Of a DNA stretch of 64,000 bases, positions 18,382 through 25,948 are shown one piece after another. The position numbers and the translations under genes are program-made. The notes under the pieces are model-generated. The model worked only from the letters and a program-made list of their open reading frames with translations. It had not been told where the DNA came from and ran no database searches. This DNA comes from Verrucomicrobium sp. BvORR034. Its GTDB lineage: Bacteria > Verrucomicrobiota > Verrucomicrobiia > Verrucomicrobiales > Verrucomicrobiaceae. Within the stretch, counting starts at the first letter, position 1, and the number at the start of each line of letters is the position of its first letter. The DNA lies in the NCBI RefSeq assembly GCF_000739635.1, contig NZ_BATQ01000155.1:1-64000 (forward strand). The letters run 5' to 3'.

Positions 18382-20652
18382 TCAAAGCGCGCCGACGAGC
18401 TTGGCGGACTCCTCAATCTCGACCTTGCTGCTGCCGCTGGAGGTCAGCTTCTGGACGAAGTCCCGCACCTGCGGGTTGTCGAGCGCCAGTTCCTGGAAAT
18501 AGGGATCCTCAAGGGCCTGATCCAGGGAAATTCGCTGGTCGGGGTCGTGGTGCAGCAGCTTGTCCAGCAGGGCGTCGAGTCGCTCGTCGGTGGGTGGCAG
18601 GATGTCCGGGTGCTGCTGGGCCCACTTCTCCAGGCGGTATTGCGTGAAGGTCTTGGTACCGTCTAGGGCATACCCGGTGATGTTGGCCGCCGTGCGTCCG
18701 GAGTTGCTGCCTTCAAAAGGCGAGCCGCTGCCGTGGTCACCCGAGTAAGCGAGCTCACACATGGTGATGCCCAGTGCCCAGACGTCCACCTTGGTGACAT
18801 CTACAACCTGACCGGTGGTGATGCCTTCGCTCTTCCGGATTCCCGCGACCATGGACTCCAGGCTGCGGACGGCCGTGTTCCACTCCTGCACCAGGGTGTC
18901 CTTGTCGCTCCCCTCCTCCCCCGCCCGCTGCTGGATGTCCTGGAGCGTGCCTTTGATGCGCTGAAATACTTCCTGGGGCCCGGGATGCCCGATCTGCGCA
19001 TAAGCCTCCTCAAACTTGTCCAGATCAAAGGAGGCAATCCACTCCTTGTCCATAAAGGCGCGGACCAGCGACCGGTGCGGCGGCAGACTCGTGAGTTCCA
19101 GAACCTCCGGCGCCAGGTAGGCGGGGGCGTCGGGAAAATGGTAGTTGGTCGGAACCTCAAAACGGCCCTCCTGCAGCTTCACCGATGAGCCCAGATCGCC
19201 CACCTTCGCCACGCCGTCGCGGCCCAGGAACACGTTCGCCCCCTTGAAGTCCTGGTGCCCCACCCCGTTCTGGTGCATGTGATTCAGACCACGGGCCATG
19301 TCCCGGCTCATGAGGCCGATCGCCTGCCGTCGGGCGTGCGACTGCTGGTCCGGCGAGAGGCCCGAGAGCATCTCTGAGTCCCACAGCTTCCGGCCCATGC
19401 CGGGCACGCTCCCGTTCGGGCAGTACTCCAGGCAGATGGTGGTGTTCTTGCCATTGTGCATCGTGCCCACCAGGCGGACCAGGTTCTCGTGCCCCTCTTC
19501 CCCCTGGGCCAGGCGGTGGATCGAAGCCTCGTGATGCGAATCGTGCGCCTTCTCCTGGAGCTTCCCGAACTTTTGGTCCCCGACCATCTGGCTCACGCCC
19601 TCATCGAGCTGCTCCTTGACGACGATCTTGCTCCCATCCGTACCGTCATAGATGAAGACACTGCCGAAGCCGCCTTCATCCAGCGAGGCCCCGCCAGCGC
19701 TGACGTGGACGTCCTTCGCTCCCACGCCCCCTTGGGGTACATAGCGCGTCTCCTCCACAGCCAAGGTGCCATCCGTGCGAACTCGACCGTGGCCCTCGTT
19801 CAATCCATTCGTCACGCCCGAGTAGAGCTGGTCCATGGCTTTCTCCACCATGTCCCAGGTGTGATCGCCCCCGTTCATCACCTCGCCAGACCGAGGCTGC
19901 GAGGCAAAGATCACGTTGAGAAGTTGCTCCTTGAGCCTGGCGCCGGAGCTCGCGGCGAATTTTTCTCCATCCACACCTTGTTCCTGCAGCACGACCACGA
20001 TCCGGTTGGTCATGTCCGACACGATCCCGTTGAGGGCTTCCTGGTCGCCCATTTCCACGGCGAGCAGAAAGGGCTCATAGGTGTCGGAAAGAAGGCCCCG
20101 GGGGCCATAGAGGCCCGGGCCCAAATCCTGCAAACCAGGGTCATGCTGCTGAGCCTTCAGGTTGAGCATCTCTCCGCGCACAAACTCCTTCAGGCCCGCA
20201 ATACGATCTCCAAGACGTGCCTTGGTCGCCTGACTGCCGTAGTTGTCCAGGGCGGTGGCGAGTTGCTCCAGCACCTCCATCTTCTCATGCAGGGCATGCG
20301 AGGGCAGCTCCTGATACTTGTCGGCAAGTTTCTTGATATCCTGTAAGTGACTGCTGCCCGACCATTCCGAGCGCCCCATTTTTCCGGGGAAGATGCTGAG
20401 GAAGTTTGCCAGACGTCGGCTCGACATCTCCTCGGGCGTCTTCTTGAGCAGGGCCTTGATGCCTGCGCGGCTGATGGTCTGATCCGGCTCGATGCCGCGT
20501 TCACGCAGCGGCGTCATGGACTCCTTCCCCAAGGCTTCCCGTTTTACTTTCGCGGCGATGGACGGATGGATCACCTCCATCTGGGCCCCGTCCTGCTGGG
20601 GTGGAGGCGCCAAGGGAAGGTTGATGTTGCCGACGGACGTGGTGCGGTTCAT
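18382..20652 (-). CDS. Large Ser/Thr protein kinase, candidate type III effector (paralogue)
   Basis: 756 residues, closely related over its full length to the kinase at 15619-17898; the last ~30 residues (NPQVRDFVQKLTSSGSS onward) are almost the same. The kinase domain has DEGGFG (325-330; the first glycine of the loop is Asp), IVVK (K346), HQDFKGAN (D468, K470, N473), GDLG (D486) and APE (514-516), with VDVWALGITMCEL after an ~90-residue insert. It is predicted active, with an unusual glycine loop. It lies 62 bp after the chaperone gene on the same strand, the usual layout of a type III effector and its chaperone. The N-terminal ~100 residues are the natural candidate for the secretion and chaperone-binding region. 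Confidence 0.83.
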   Translation of the reverse strand: MNRTTSVGNINLPLAPPPQQDGAQMEVIHPSIAAKVKREALGKESMTPLRERGIEPDQTISRAGIKALLKKTPEEMSSRRLANFLSIFPGKMGRSEWSGSSHLQDIKKLADKYQELPSHALHEKMEVLEQLATALDNYGSQATKARLGDRIAGLKEFVRGEMLNLKAQQHDPGLQDLGPGLYGPRGLLSDTYEPFLLAVEMGDQEALNGIVSDMTNRIVVVLQEQGVDGEKFAASSGARLKEQLLNVIFASQPRSGEVMNGGDHTWDMVEKAMDQLYSGVTNGLNEGHGRVRTDGTLAVEETRYVPQGGVGAKDVHVSAGGASLDEGGFGSVFIYDGTDGSKIVVKEQLDEGVSQMVGDQKFGKLQEKAHDSHHEASIHRLAQGEEGHENLVRLVGTMHNGKNTTICLEYCPNGSVPGMGRKLWDSEMLSGLSPDQQSHARRQAIGLMSRDMARGLNHMHQNGVGHQDFKGANVFLGRDGVAKVGDLGSSVKLQEGRFEVPTNYHFPDAPAYLAPEVLELTSLPPHRSLVRAFMDKEWIASFDLDKFEEAYAQIGHPGPQEVFQRIKGTLQDIQQRAGEEGSDKDTLVQEWNTAVRSLESMVAGIRKSEGITTGQVVDVTKVDVWALGITMCELAYSGDHGSGSPFEGSNSGRTAANITGYALDGTKTFTQYRLEKWAQQHPDILPPTDERLDALLDKLLHHDPDQRISLDQALEDPYFQELALDNPQVRDFVQKLTSSGSSKVEIEESAKLVGAL

Positions 20653-20714
20653 GGAAATGAGGTCAAAGTTGGAGTGAAAGTGAGGACAGGGCCGGAGAGG
20701 CCTGGGCCGACGGT

Positions 20715-21188
20715 TCAGATGCGGACAAAATTGGCCAGGGCTGGCTCTGGCTCGATCTCGGCCGCCGCAGAGACACCGGCGGAGGCAGACACGCCAGCCG
20801 CCAGCCGCTGTTTCCAGTGCACGGCCCAGTTTACAAACTGGTTCAACACTTCCACAAACTCCTCCGCTGAGGCATTGGCAAGCGCGTAGCTGCGATTGAG
20901 AAACACCTCGCCCGTCTCACGCAGCAGGCCGAAGGACGTGCCCGGGGCGACCTCACTGTCGAAGAGTTGAGCCTCCAGCAGGACCTCGAAAAAGGCCTCC
21001 CGTCCGCTGGCGGGAGCGCTCCCCAGGCTGGCGTACACGGCCACGGTCTCATGATTGAAGGGGGACTTCTCCATGAGCACGGTAAGCTGGTCATCCACCC
21101 GGAGGGCGGCCACGCCGGTGTCAGCAGGCGCAAGGGATTCCAGGCCAAGTTCTTGGGCGGTCAGGTCGAGCAGGTCTTCGAAGTTCAT
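20715..21188 (-). CDS. CesT/SycE-type secretion chaperone
   Basis: 157 residues, small and acidic. It has the class I type III chaperone pattern: an N-terminal amphipathic helix (MNFEDLLDLTAQELGLESL), beta strands (VAALRVDDQLTVLME; ETVAVYASLG), the typical ALFEALLEANLF-like segment (REAFFEVLLEAQLFDSEV), a strand with GLLRETGEVFLNRSY, and a final helix EEFVEVLNQFVNWAVHWKQRL. Such chaperones dimerise, bind the N-terminal region of effectors and deliver them to the type III secretion ATPase. It is the first gene of the kinase set and the best evidence that these kinases are secreted. No other secretion gene is in the window. The assignment rests on pattern and context. Confidence 0.78.
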   Translation of the reverse strand: MNFEDLLDLTAQELGLESLAPADTGVAALRVDDQLTVLMEKSPFNHETVAVYASLGSAPASGREAFFEVLLEAQLFDSEVAPGTSFGLLRETGEVFLNRSYALANASAEEFVEVLNQFVNWAVHWKQRLAAGVSASAGVSAAAEIEPEPALANFVRI

Positions 21189-21322
21189 GGAGAGTAGGGT
21201 GGAAATGGCGGTGCGTTCGATGGAGGCACCGTGCGTCCCATACTCTGACGGGCTGGGTGCAAAAGTTACACCGCAGGCTCAAGAAACTGTAATTCACCCT
21301 TTACCCCACCACGGCGGCGGGG

Positions 21323-22063
21323 CTACCCCTTGTATTGTTTCCTGAACTGGAGTGGCGTCATGCCCATGCGCTTGCGGAAGTGCTGGGTGAAGGTGCTCTG
21401 GTCACAAAATCCGTGCCGCACGGCCACGTCGATGACCTGGAGGCGGGTCTTCACCAGGGCCTCCGCCGCCTTCTGGATGCGCACGCGGATCATGAGCTCA
21501 TAGGGGGTCACGCCGAGTGATTCCTGAACCCTGCGGTAGAGGGTGCGCTCGGACATGGAGCAGGCCCTCGCCACCTCGGCCGTGCTCAGGACGCGGTCGG
21601 TGTGTTTTTGCAGATAAGCGAGGATGTTGCGAGCCTCGGCCGTCGTTGCCGATGAGCGGGTGCCGGCATCGGGGCGGGTGATGCCCACCAGGCCGACCAC
21701 GCTCCCATCCCTGCCCTGCACGGGCATCTTGGTGGTGAGGAACCAGGCCGGCCGACGCTGCTCATCATACCACATCTCCAGGCGGTTCACGAGCGGCTTC
21801 CCACTGGAGAAGACGATCTGGTCATCCTCCCGGAAGGTCTGGGCGGTCTGCGGGTCAAAGAAGTCTTCATCCACCCGCCCGACGATGTCGGACTCCCGCT
21901 TCAGGCCCAGGCGCTCCAGCATGTTGACGCTGGCAGCCATGAGGCGGCTCTGACGATCCTTGGCAAAAAAGAAGACCTCCGGTAGGTGCTCGAAGAGGTG
22001 TCGGACGACCTGCGGGTCCGCCATGCTGGCAAAGAATGTTAGCTGTAAGGCTGGATCGCCCAT
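21323..22063 (-). CDS. PAS-domain AraC-family transcription regulator
   Basis: About 247 residues from the ATG at 22063 (MGDPALQLTFF); MADPQVVRHL at 22024 is a possible later start. The N-terminal PAS-like sensor reads HLPEVFFFAKDRQSRLMAAS...GRVDEDFFDPQTAQTFREDD. The C-terminal double helix-turn-helix is in the AraC style (LSTAEVARACSMSERTLYRRV; VIDVAVRHGFCDQSTFTQHF; RKRMGMTPLQFRKQY). It lies 134 bp upstream of the chaperone on the same strand and divergent from the ECF sigma factor, so it may control the kinase cassette. A close relative is at 54618-55400. The ligand is unknown. Confidence 0.88.
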   Translation of the reverse strand: MGDPALQLTFFASMADPQVVRHLFEHLPEVFFFAKDRQSRLMAASVNMLERLGLKRESDIVGRVDEDFFDPQTAQTFREDDQIVFSSGKPLVNRLEMWYDEQRRPAWFLTTKMPVQGRDGSVVGLVGITRPDAGTRSSATTAEARNILAYLQKHTDRVLSTAEVARACSMSERTLYRRVQESLGVTPYELMIRVRIQKAAEALVKTRLQVIDVAVRHGFCDQSTFTQHFRKRMGMTPLQFRKQYKG

Positions 22064-22215
22064 GGCAGGATCATCACATTTTTTGGCAGCTTGACCACAA
22101 AATAGCACGCTGTTGGATCGTTTTAATCGCCCACAGACATGCATCCACCTCTCGCGCCGCTCCCTCCCTCCCCTTGTCTCGATGAACCTGAACCGTCAGC
22201 CCTGTCACCGTCCCT

Positions 22216-22791
22216 ATGAAAGGGCTGGAAGACACCACGGGCGCGAGTGCTGCCCTGTTTGATCTGCCTGCGGGCCTCGACTTCGTGCAACCGTCTTTTG
22301 ATGAGGAGCTGGCCGGGAATGCCACGAGCATCCGGCTCTATGTGAGGTCCTTGATGCCCGGCTATGAGGGGGCCGATGACCTTGCCCAGGAAACGCTGCT
22401 CAAGCTCTGGCAGAAACGGGAGAGCTTCACCCCCGGCTCCAACTTCAAGGCCTGGGCTTTTCAGATCGCGCGCTATCTGGTGCTGAATCAACGCCGCCGG
22501 CTGGCAAACTCCAAGGTGACGCTGCTGGATGACGAGCTGATGGACCGCATTGACCAGTACTGGAGAGAGGAACCCGCCCCGTCACTGGATGAGGAGATGG
22601 GGGCGCTGGCATCGTGCCTGCACCAGCTGAGCCTGGAAGAATGGCAGTTGCTCCATGCCCGGTATTTTTCCAGGATCCCGCTGCGGGATCACGCCGCAGC
22701 GTTGGGCATAAGGCTCTCCACCCTGCGAGCCCGGCTCTTCCGCCTGCGGGCGACGCTGGCGCGTGACATTGGGGAGAGGTTGGGGCGGTAG
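22216..22791 (+). CDS. ECF sigma factor (Planctomycete/Verrucomicrobium type)
   Basis: 191 residues. Region 2 includes ADDLAQETLLKLWQKRESFTPGSNFKAWAFQIARYLVLNQRRR, which binds the -10 element and core polymerase. Region 4 includes LHQLSLEEWQLLHARYF...LRDHAAALGIRLSTLRARLFRLR. No anti-sigma gene follows, so control must be elsewhere or transcriptional. It is divergent from the PAS/AraC gene across a 152-bp shared promoter region, which suggests joint regulation of the kinase island. The start ATG at 22216 is preceded by CACCGTCCCT, with no Shine-Dalgarno. Confidence 0.88.
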   Translation: MKGLEDTTGASAALFDLPAGLDFVQPSFDEELAGNATSIRLYVRSLMPGYEGADDLAQETLLKLWQKRESFTPGSNFKAWAFQIARYLVLNQRRRLANSKVTLLDDELMDRIDQYWREEPAPSLDEEMGALASCLHQLSLEEWQLLHARYFSRIPLRDHAAALGIRLSTLRARLFRLRATLARDIGERLGR

Positions 22792-22803
22792 GATGCCGGT
22801 GCG

Positions 22804-22850
22804 TCAGTTGTCAGTTGTCAGTTGTCAGTTGTCAGTTGTCAGTTGTCAGT
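22804..22850. repeat. Heptamer tandem array, TCAGTTG x6
   Basis: Six perfect copies of TCAGTTG (22804-22845) plus TCAGT. It begins 12 bp after the sigma-factor stop and runs into GCGGCAAGGTGTTGGG. Same unit length and copy number as the array at 2306. Confidence 0.95.
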
Positions 22851-23125
22851 GCGGCAAGGTGTTGGGCTCCAAGTTGTACGGAGTCCGGGCTTCAGCCTGC
22901 GGATGTTTTCGTGCTTGGTGCTTGGTGGCACAGCGAGCGCAGGGGCGGCTTTTTCGAGTTAGCCCAAGTTCCGCAGCTGCGAGTGGCCGTTCTCGCAACG
23001 GCGGGGGCTGGCGGGCCATCACCCCCCATTTTTCGGGACTACATTTTGCTCAATCTGGCCCCTGCGGCCCGCTCCATGACCCGGTTGCGCACGGGCAGAC
23101 TCCGCCCCAGATGCTGCATGAGGTT

Positions 23126-23277
23126 AGTTCATGAACCCGGAGGGTTCGCCATGCGTAGCCATGGGTCGGCCGAGTTGAGCGAGGACTACCCATGGTGGGG
23201 TGGGTTGGGAATTCTACCGCGGAGCGGTAGGCCCATGGCACCCAAAGTCTGCGTGGGTGGGTCGCGGGAATGGCACC
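23126..23277. repeat. 152-bp intergenic repeat, copy 1
   Basis: It starts GTTCATGAACCCGGAGGGTT, contains two CCATGGG words and a TACCGCGGAGCGGTA palindrome, and ends near GTCGCGGGAATGGC. It is repeated with few changes at 23578-23729 in the same orientation. The GAACCCGGAGGGTTC core also occurs at 62374. Confidence 0.88.
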
Positions 23278-23451
23278 AGGGGCTCGCAATACGATGGGTC
23301 TACCGCTCCGCGGTAGCAGGTGAACAGGAGAGGTCCCCGGGTAGCCCTCGCTTCACTCGGTCGACCCGGGGCTATTCGTGGTGAACCCTCCGGGTTCGGG
23401 AGATTTCGAATGTGGGAGGTGGGATGTGGAGTCACGAGCATTGAGGGCGCG

Positions 23452-23520
23452 GGTGCGTCGGTGCGTCGGTGCGTCAAGGTGTTGAGCTCGAAGCTGTACG
23501 GAGTACAGGCTTCAGCCTGC
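23452..23520. repeat. GGTGCGTC octamer x3 with CAAGGTGTTG repeat
   Basis: Three perfect GGTGCGTC copies (23452-23475) run into AAGGTGTTGAGC and then CTGTACGGAGTACAGG and CTTCAGCCTGCGG. This is the same composite as at 22804-22905 with a different tandem word. Confidence 0.85.
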
Positions 23521-23577
23521 GGATGCTTGTGCCCGGATCTTGGTTAGACCGCAGTGGGCCGAGCCTTTTTCGAGTCA

Positions 23578-23729
23578 GTTCATGAACCCGGAGGGTTCGC
23601 CCATCCGTAGCCATGGGTCGGCCGAGTGGAGCGAGGACTACCCATGGTGGGCGGGGTTGGCAATTCTACCGCGGAGTGGTAGGCCCATGGCACTCGAAGT
23701 CTGCGTGGGTGGTCGCGGGAATGGCGTCA
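23578..23729. repeat. 152-bp intergenic repeat, copy 2
   Basis: A near-identical direct copy of 23126-23277, 452 bp downstream. Both copies follow a CAAGGTGTTG/CTTCAGCCTGCGG unit, so the larger composite is duplicated in order. Confidence 0.88.
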
Positions 23730-23860
23730 GGGGGCACTGGGGTGCGCCCCGACGCGTCGAGACTCGCCTTCTGCGGGATTGGCTCGCCCGAAGCGGAGCG
23801 GGGCGCTGGGGCTGGCGAACGGCTGAAGCCGACGGGTTGCCTTGGGCTCCGCTGCCCTCC

Positions 23861-23888
23861 GGCGGTTGTGCTTGAAGCACAAACCGCC
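23861..23888. repeat. GGCGGTTGTG...CACAAACCGCC hairpin repeat, copy 2
   Basis: GGCGGTTGTGCTTGAAGCAC followed by AAACCGCC forms a long hairpin. It is followed 63 bp later by a CGGCAGGATGCCGG repeat. Confidence 0.85.
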
Positions 23889-24320
23889 GCTCCTTGGGGT
23901 CGGGGGTAAGTCGGGGCGCGATACGGTTCCTCGAACCTGCAATCGGCTCCTGACGTTCGCGGCAGGATGCCGGAAACAGCACGCAGGGGATGCGTGCGGT
24001 CCCCGAGTTTCTTCTGATGGCAGCACAGCCGAACTTCCCCGCCGCGATGCTCTGATGTCAGTGGGGAGCGCGCGCTTCCAGCGTGCCTCCTTCTGCATCT
24101 TGCAGAAGGCTTCGGCGTGGCAGGACGAGGTGGGCAATCTCCCGCTGGCGAAGGCCACTCCATGCAAGCAGCATAAAGTTTGCACGAACCGCTTCCGCGG
24201 CTGCGAGGGGACAAGCGGTATTAGGCGTGTTTCCTCAGGTTCGCAGCAGGATGCCGAGAACAGCACGCAGGGATGCGTGCGCTCCCCAATGCAAATAGGT
24301 GGCCCCCCCCTGTCCAAGGA

Positions 24321-24350
24321 GCGGCGGTTTGTGCTTCAAGCACAACCGCC
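24321..24350. repeat. GGCGGTTTGTG...CACAACCGCC hairpin repeat, copy 3
   Basis: Inverted orientation relative to copy 2. It is preceded at 24241-24290 by a GATGCCGAGAACAGCACGCA repeat. Confidence 0.85.
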
Positions 24351-24491
24351 GAGGGCGAACGGAGGGACTTGGGAGACAAAGCACCTTTGCGTGATCGCAA
24401 CATCTTGGGTGCAGCTTCGGGCGGGCCGCCCTTGCAGCAGGCGAGTCCCGACGCGTCGGGACGCTCTCCAGTGCCGCCGAGCCCCTATCCC

Positions 24492-24522
24492 AAAAAAATG
24501 GGCCCGCGTTGCACGCGGACCC
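24492..24522 (-). terminator. Intrinsic terminator of nuoDEF
   Basis: On the minus strand GGGTCCGCGT and ACGCGGGCCC pair around GCA, followed by ATTTTTTT. It lies about 35 bp after the nuoF stop. nuoDEF is therefore now transcribed separately from nuoG-N. Confidence 0.9.
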
Positions 24523-24556
24523 AACTGAAACCTTGAACCTGAAACTTCGCCGCCCC

Positions 24557-25948
24557 CTACCTCAACCCCGCCGCAGCGAGCATGGTCTCGGGATTCACGA
24601 CGGCTTGTTCCAGATCCGGCTTGGTATCGCCGATCATTTCCTCGCGGAACTTCTTCACGAAGCTCTGCGTGGGCCAGGAGCAGGCTTCACCAAAGGCGCA
24701 GATGGTCTTGCCTTCGATGTTGTTGGCCACGCGCTCCAGCTCAGCCACGTCGGACGGGCTGGCTTCGCCGGCCACGATGCGGTCGCTGATCTTCTTCATC
24801 CACAGGGAACCTTCACGGCAGGGCGTGCACTGGCCGCAGGATTCGTGGGCGTAGAAGTTGTTCAGGTTGTTGATCACCCAGGTCATGGAGCGGCTGTCGT
24901 CCATGATGATGACCCCGCCGGATCCGGCCATGGAGCCGCAGGCGGCCATGGTGTCGAAGTCCATCGGGATGTCCATGATGCCCAGCTCGCGTCCGTCGCG
25001 CAGCTTGAAGACTTCATCGGCACGCAGCACCTTGGCGGACGATCCGCCGGGGATGATGGCCTTGAGCTTGCGGCCGGGCTTGAGGCCACCGCAAAGGTCG
25101 TTGATGACCTCACCCATGGTGACCTTGCCGACCTGCACTTCAAAATAGCCCGGCTTCTGCACGTCACCGCTCACGCAGAGGATGCGGGTACCGGTGTTGT
25201 TCGGGGTACCCAGTTTGGCGTACTCCTCGCCGCCCATCTCCAGGATGTGCTTCACGTGGCAGAGGGACTCCACGTTGTTCACAATGGTGGGGCACATGTA
25301 GAGGCCCAGCGCTGCAGGGAAATACGGAGGCTTGATGCGCGGATACGGGCGCTTGCCCTCCAGCGACTCAATCAGGCCGGTCTCTTCACCGCAGATGTAG
25401 GCTCCAGCACCGCGGTGCACGAAGATGTCCAGATCATACCCGGTGCCGAGGATGTTCTTGCCCAGGAAGTTGTTCGCCCGGGCTTCTGCCAGCGCCTTCT
25501 CCAGGATGATCGCGGCTTCAGGAAACTCCTCCCGAACATAGATGTAGGCCAGGGTGGCCTTCACGGCGAAGCAGGCAATGACCATGCCCTCGATGAGCTG
25601 GTGCGGATCCTGATGCAGGATGTAGCGGTCCTTGAAGGTGCCGGGCTCGGACTCGTCTGCGTTGCAGATGAGGTACACGGGCTTCGTGTTCGTGGGTGGG
25701 ATGAACCCCCACTTCACGCCGGTGGGGAAACCCGCACCGCCACGACCGCGCAGGCCGGATTTCTTGACCTCGTCAATGATGGCCTGGCGCTCCATGCCCA
25801 CGGCCTTCTTGAGCATCTCATATCCGCCGTTCGCCACGAAGCACTCGATGGAGGGATTGAACCCCTCGCGGTCGATGTTGCGGAAAATCAGGCGATGCTC
25901 CCGCGGGTGGGGCTGCTTGCCGGCTTTGTAGGTAATGGCGGCGCTCAT
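24557..25948 (-). CDS. nuoF: NADH-quinone oxidoreductase subunit F
   Basis: The NADH- and FMN-binding subunit of complex I. The ATG at 25948 overlaps the nuoE stop (TGATG), giving 463 residues. The NADH site GLRGRGGAGFPTGVKW, the FMN region NADESEPGTFKDRYIL, GAGAYICGEETGLIESLEGK and the N3 4Fe-4S cluster ligands ESCGQCTPCREG plus the Cys in FGEACSWP are all present. It is followed by its own terminator, whereas in most operons nuoG follows directly. Confidence 0.96.
   Translation of the reverse strand: MSAAITYKAGKQPHPREHRLIFRNIDREGFNPSIECFVANGGYEMLKKAVGMERQAIIDEVKKSGLRGRGGAGFPTGVKWGFIPPTNTKPVYLICNADESEPGTFKDRYILHQDPHQLIEGMVIACFAVKATLAYIYVREEFPEAAIILEKALAEARANNFLGKNILGTGYDLDIFVHRGAGAYICGEETGLIESLEGKRPYPRIKPPYFPAALGLYMCPTIVNNVESLCHVKHILEMGGEEYAKLGTPNNTGTRILCVSGDVQKPGYFEVQVGKVTMGEVINDLCGGLKPGRKLKAIIPGGSSAKVLRADEVFKLRDGRELGIMDIPMDFDTMAACGSMAGSGGVIIMDDSRSMTWVINNLNNFYAHESCGQCTPCREGSLWMKKISDRIVAGEASPSDVAELERVANNIEGKTICAFGEACSWPTQSFVKKFREEMIGDTKPDLEQAVVNPETMLAAAGLR

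Larger units (their letters stand above)
22792..24491. other. 1.7-kb gene-free repeat field
   Basis: No convincing gene. From left to right: a TCAGTTG heptamer array (22804-22850) leading to a CAAGGTGTTGGG repeat and a TTGTACGGAGT...CTTCAGCCTGCGG palindromic segment (to ~22905); a 152-bp repeat (23126-23277); a second CAAGGTGTTG copy with three GGTGCGTC octamers (23452-23520); a second copy of the 152-bp repeat (23578-23729); GGCGGTTGTG hairpins (23861, 24321); and two CGGCAGGATGCCGG...ACGCAGGGGATGCGTGCG repeats (23951, 24241). Long open frames on both strands are repeat artefacts. Confidence 0.75.

Noticed and set aside
13113-20652. PknB-type membrane kinases or a two-component-like signalling set
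   Set aside because: No transmembrane segment, PASTA, WD40 or other sensor follows the kinase domains; the domain order is N-terminal unknown then kinase at the C-terminus.
23842-24528. Long plus-strand open frame (228 codons) in the repeat field
   Set aside because: It runs through several dispersed repeat units (GGCGGTTGTG hairpins, ACGCAGG repeats), has repeat-derived composition and no domain; the GC-rich palindromes create open frames on both strands.
12297-24556. Prophage or integrative element
   Set aside because: No integrase, transposase, structural phage gene or clear attachment-site duplication was found; the island is recognised only by its content and the split operon.
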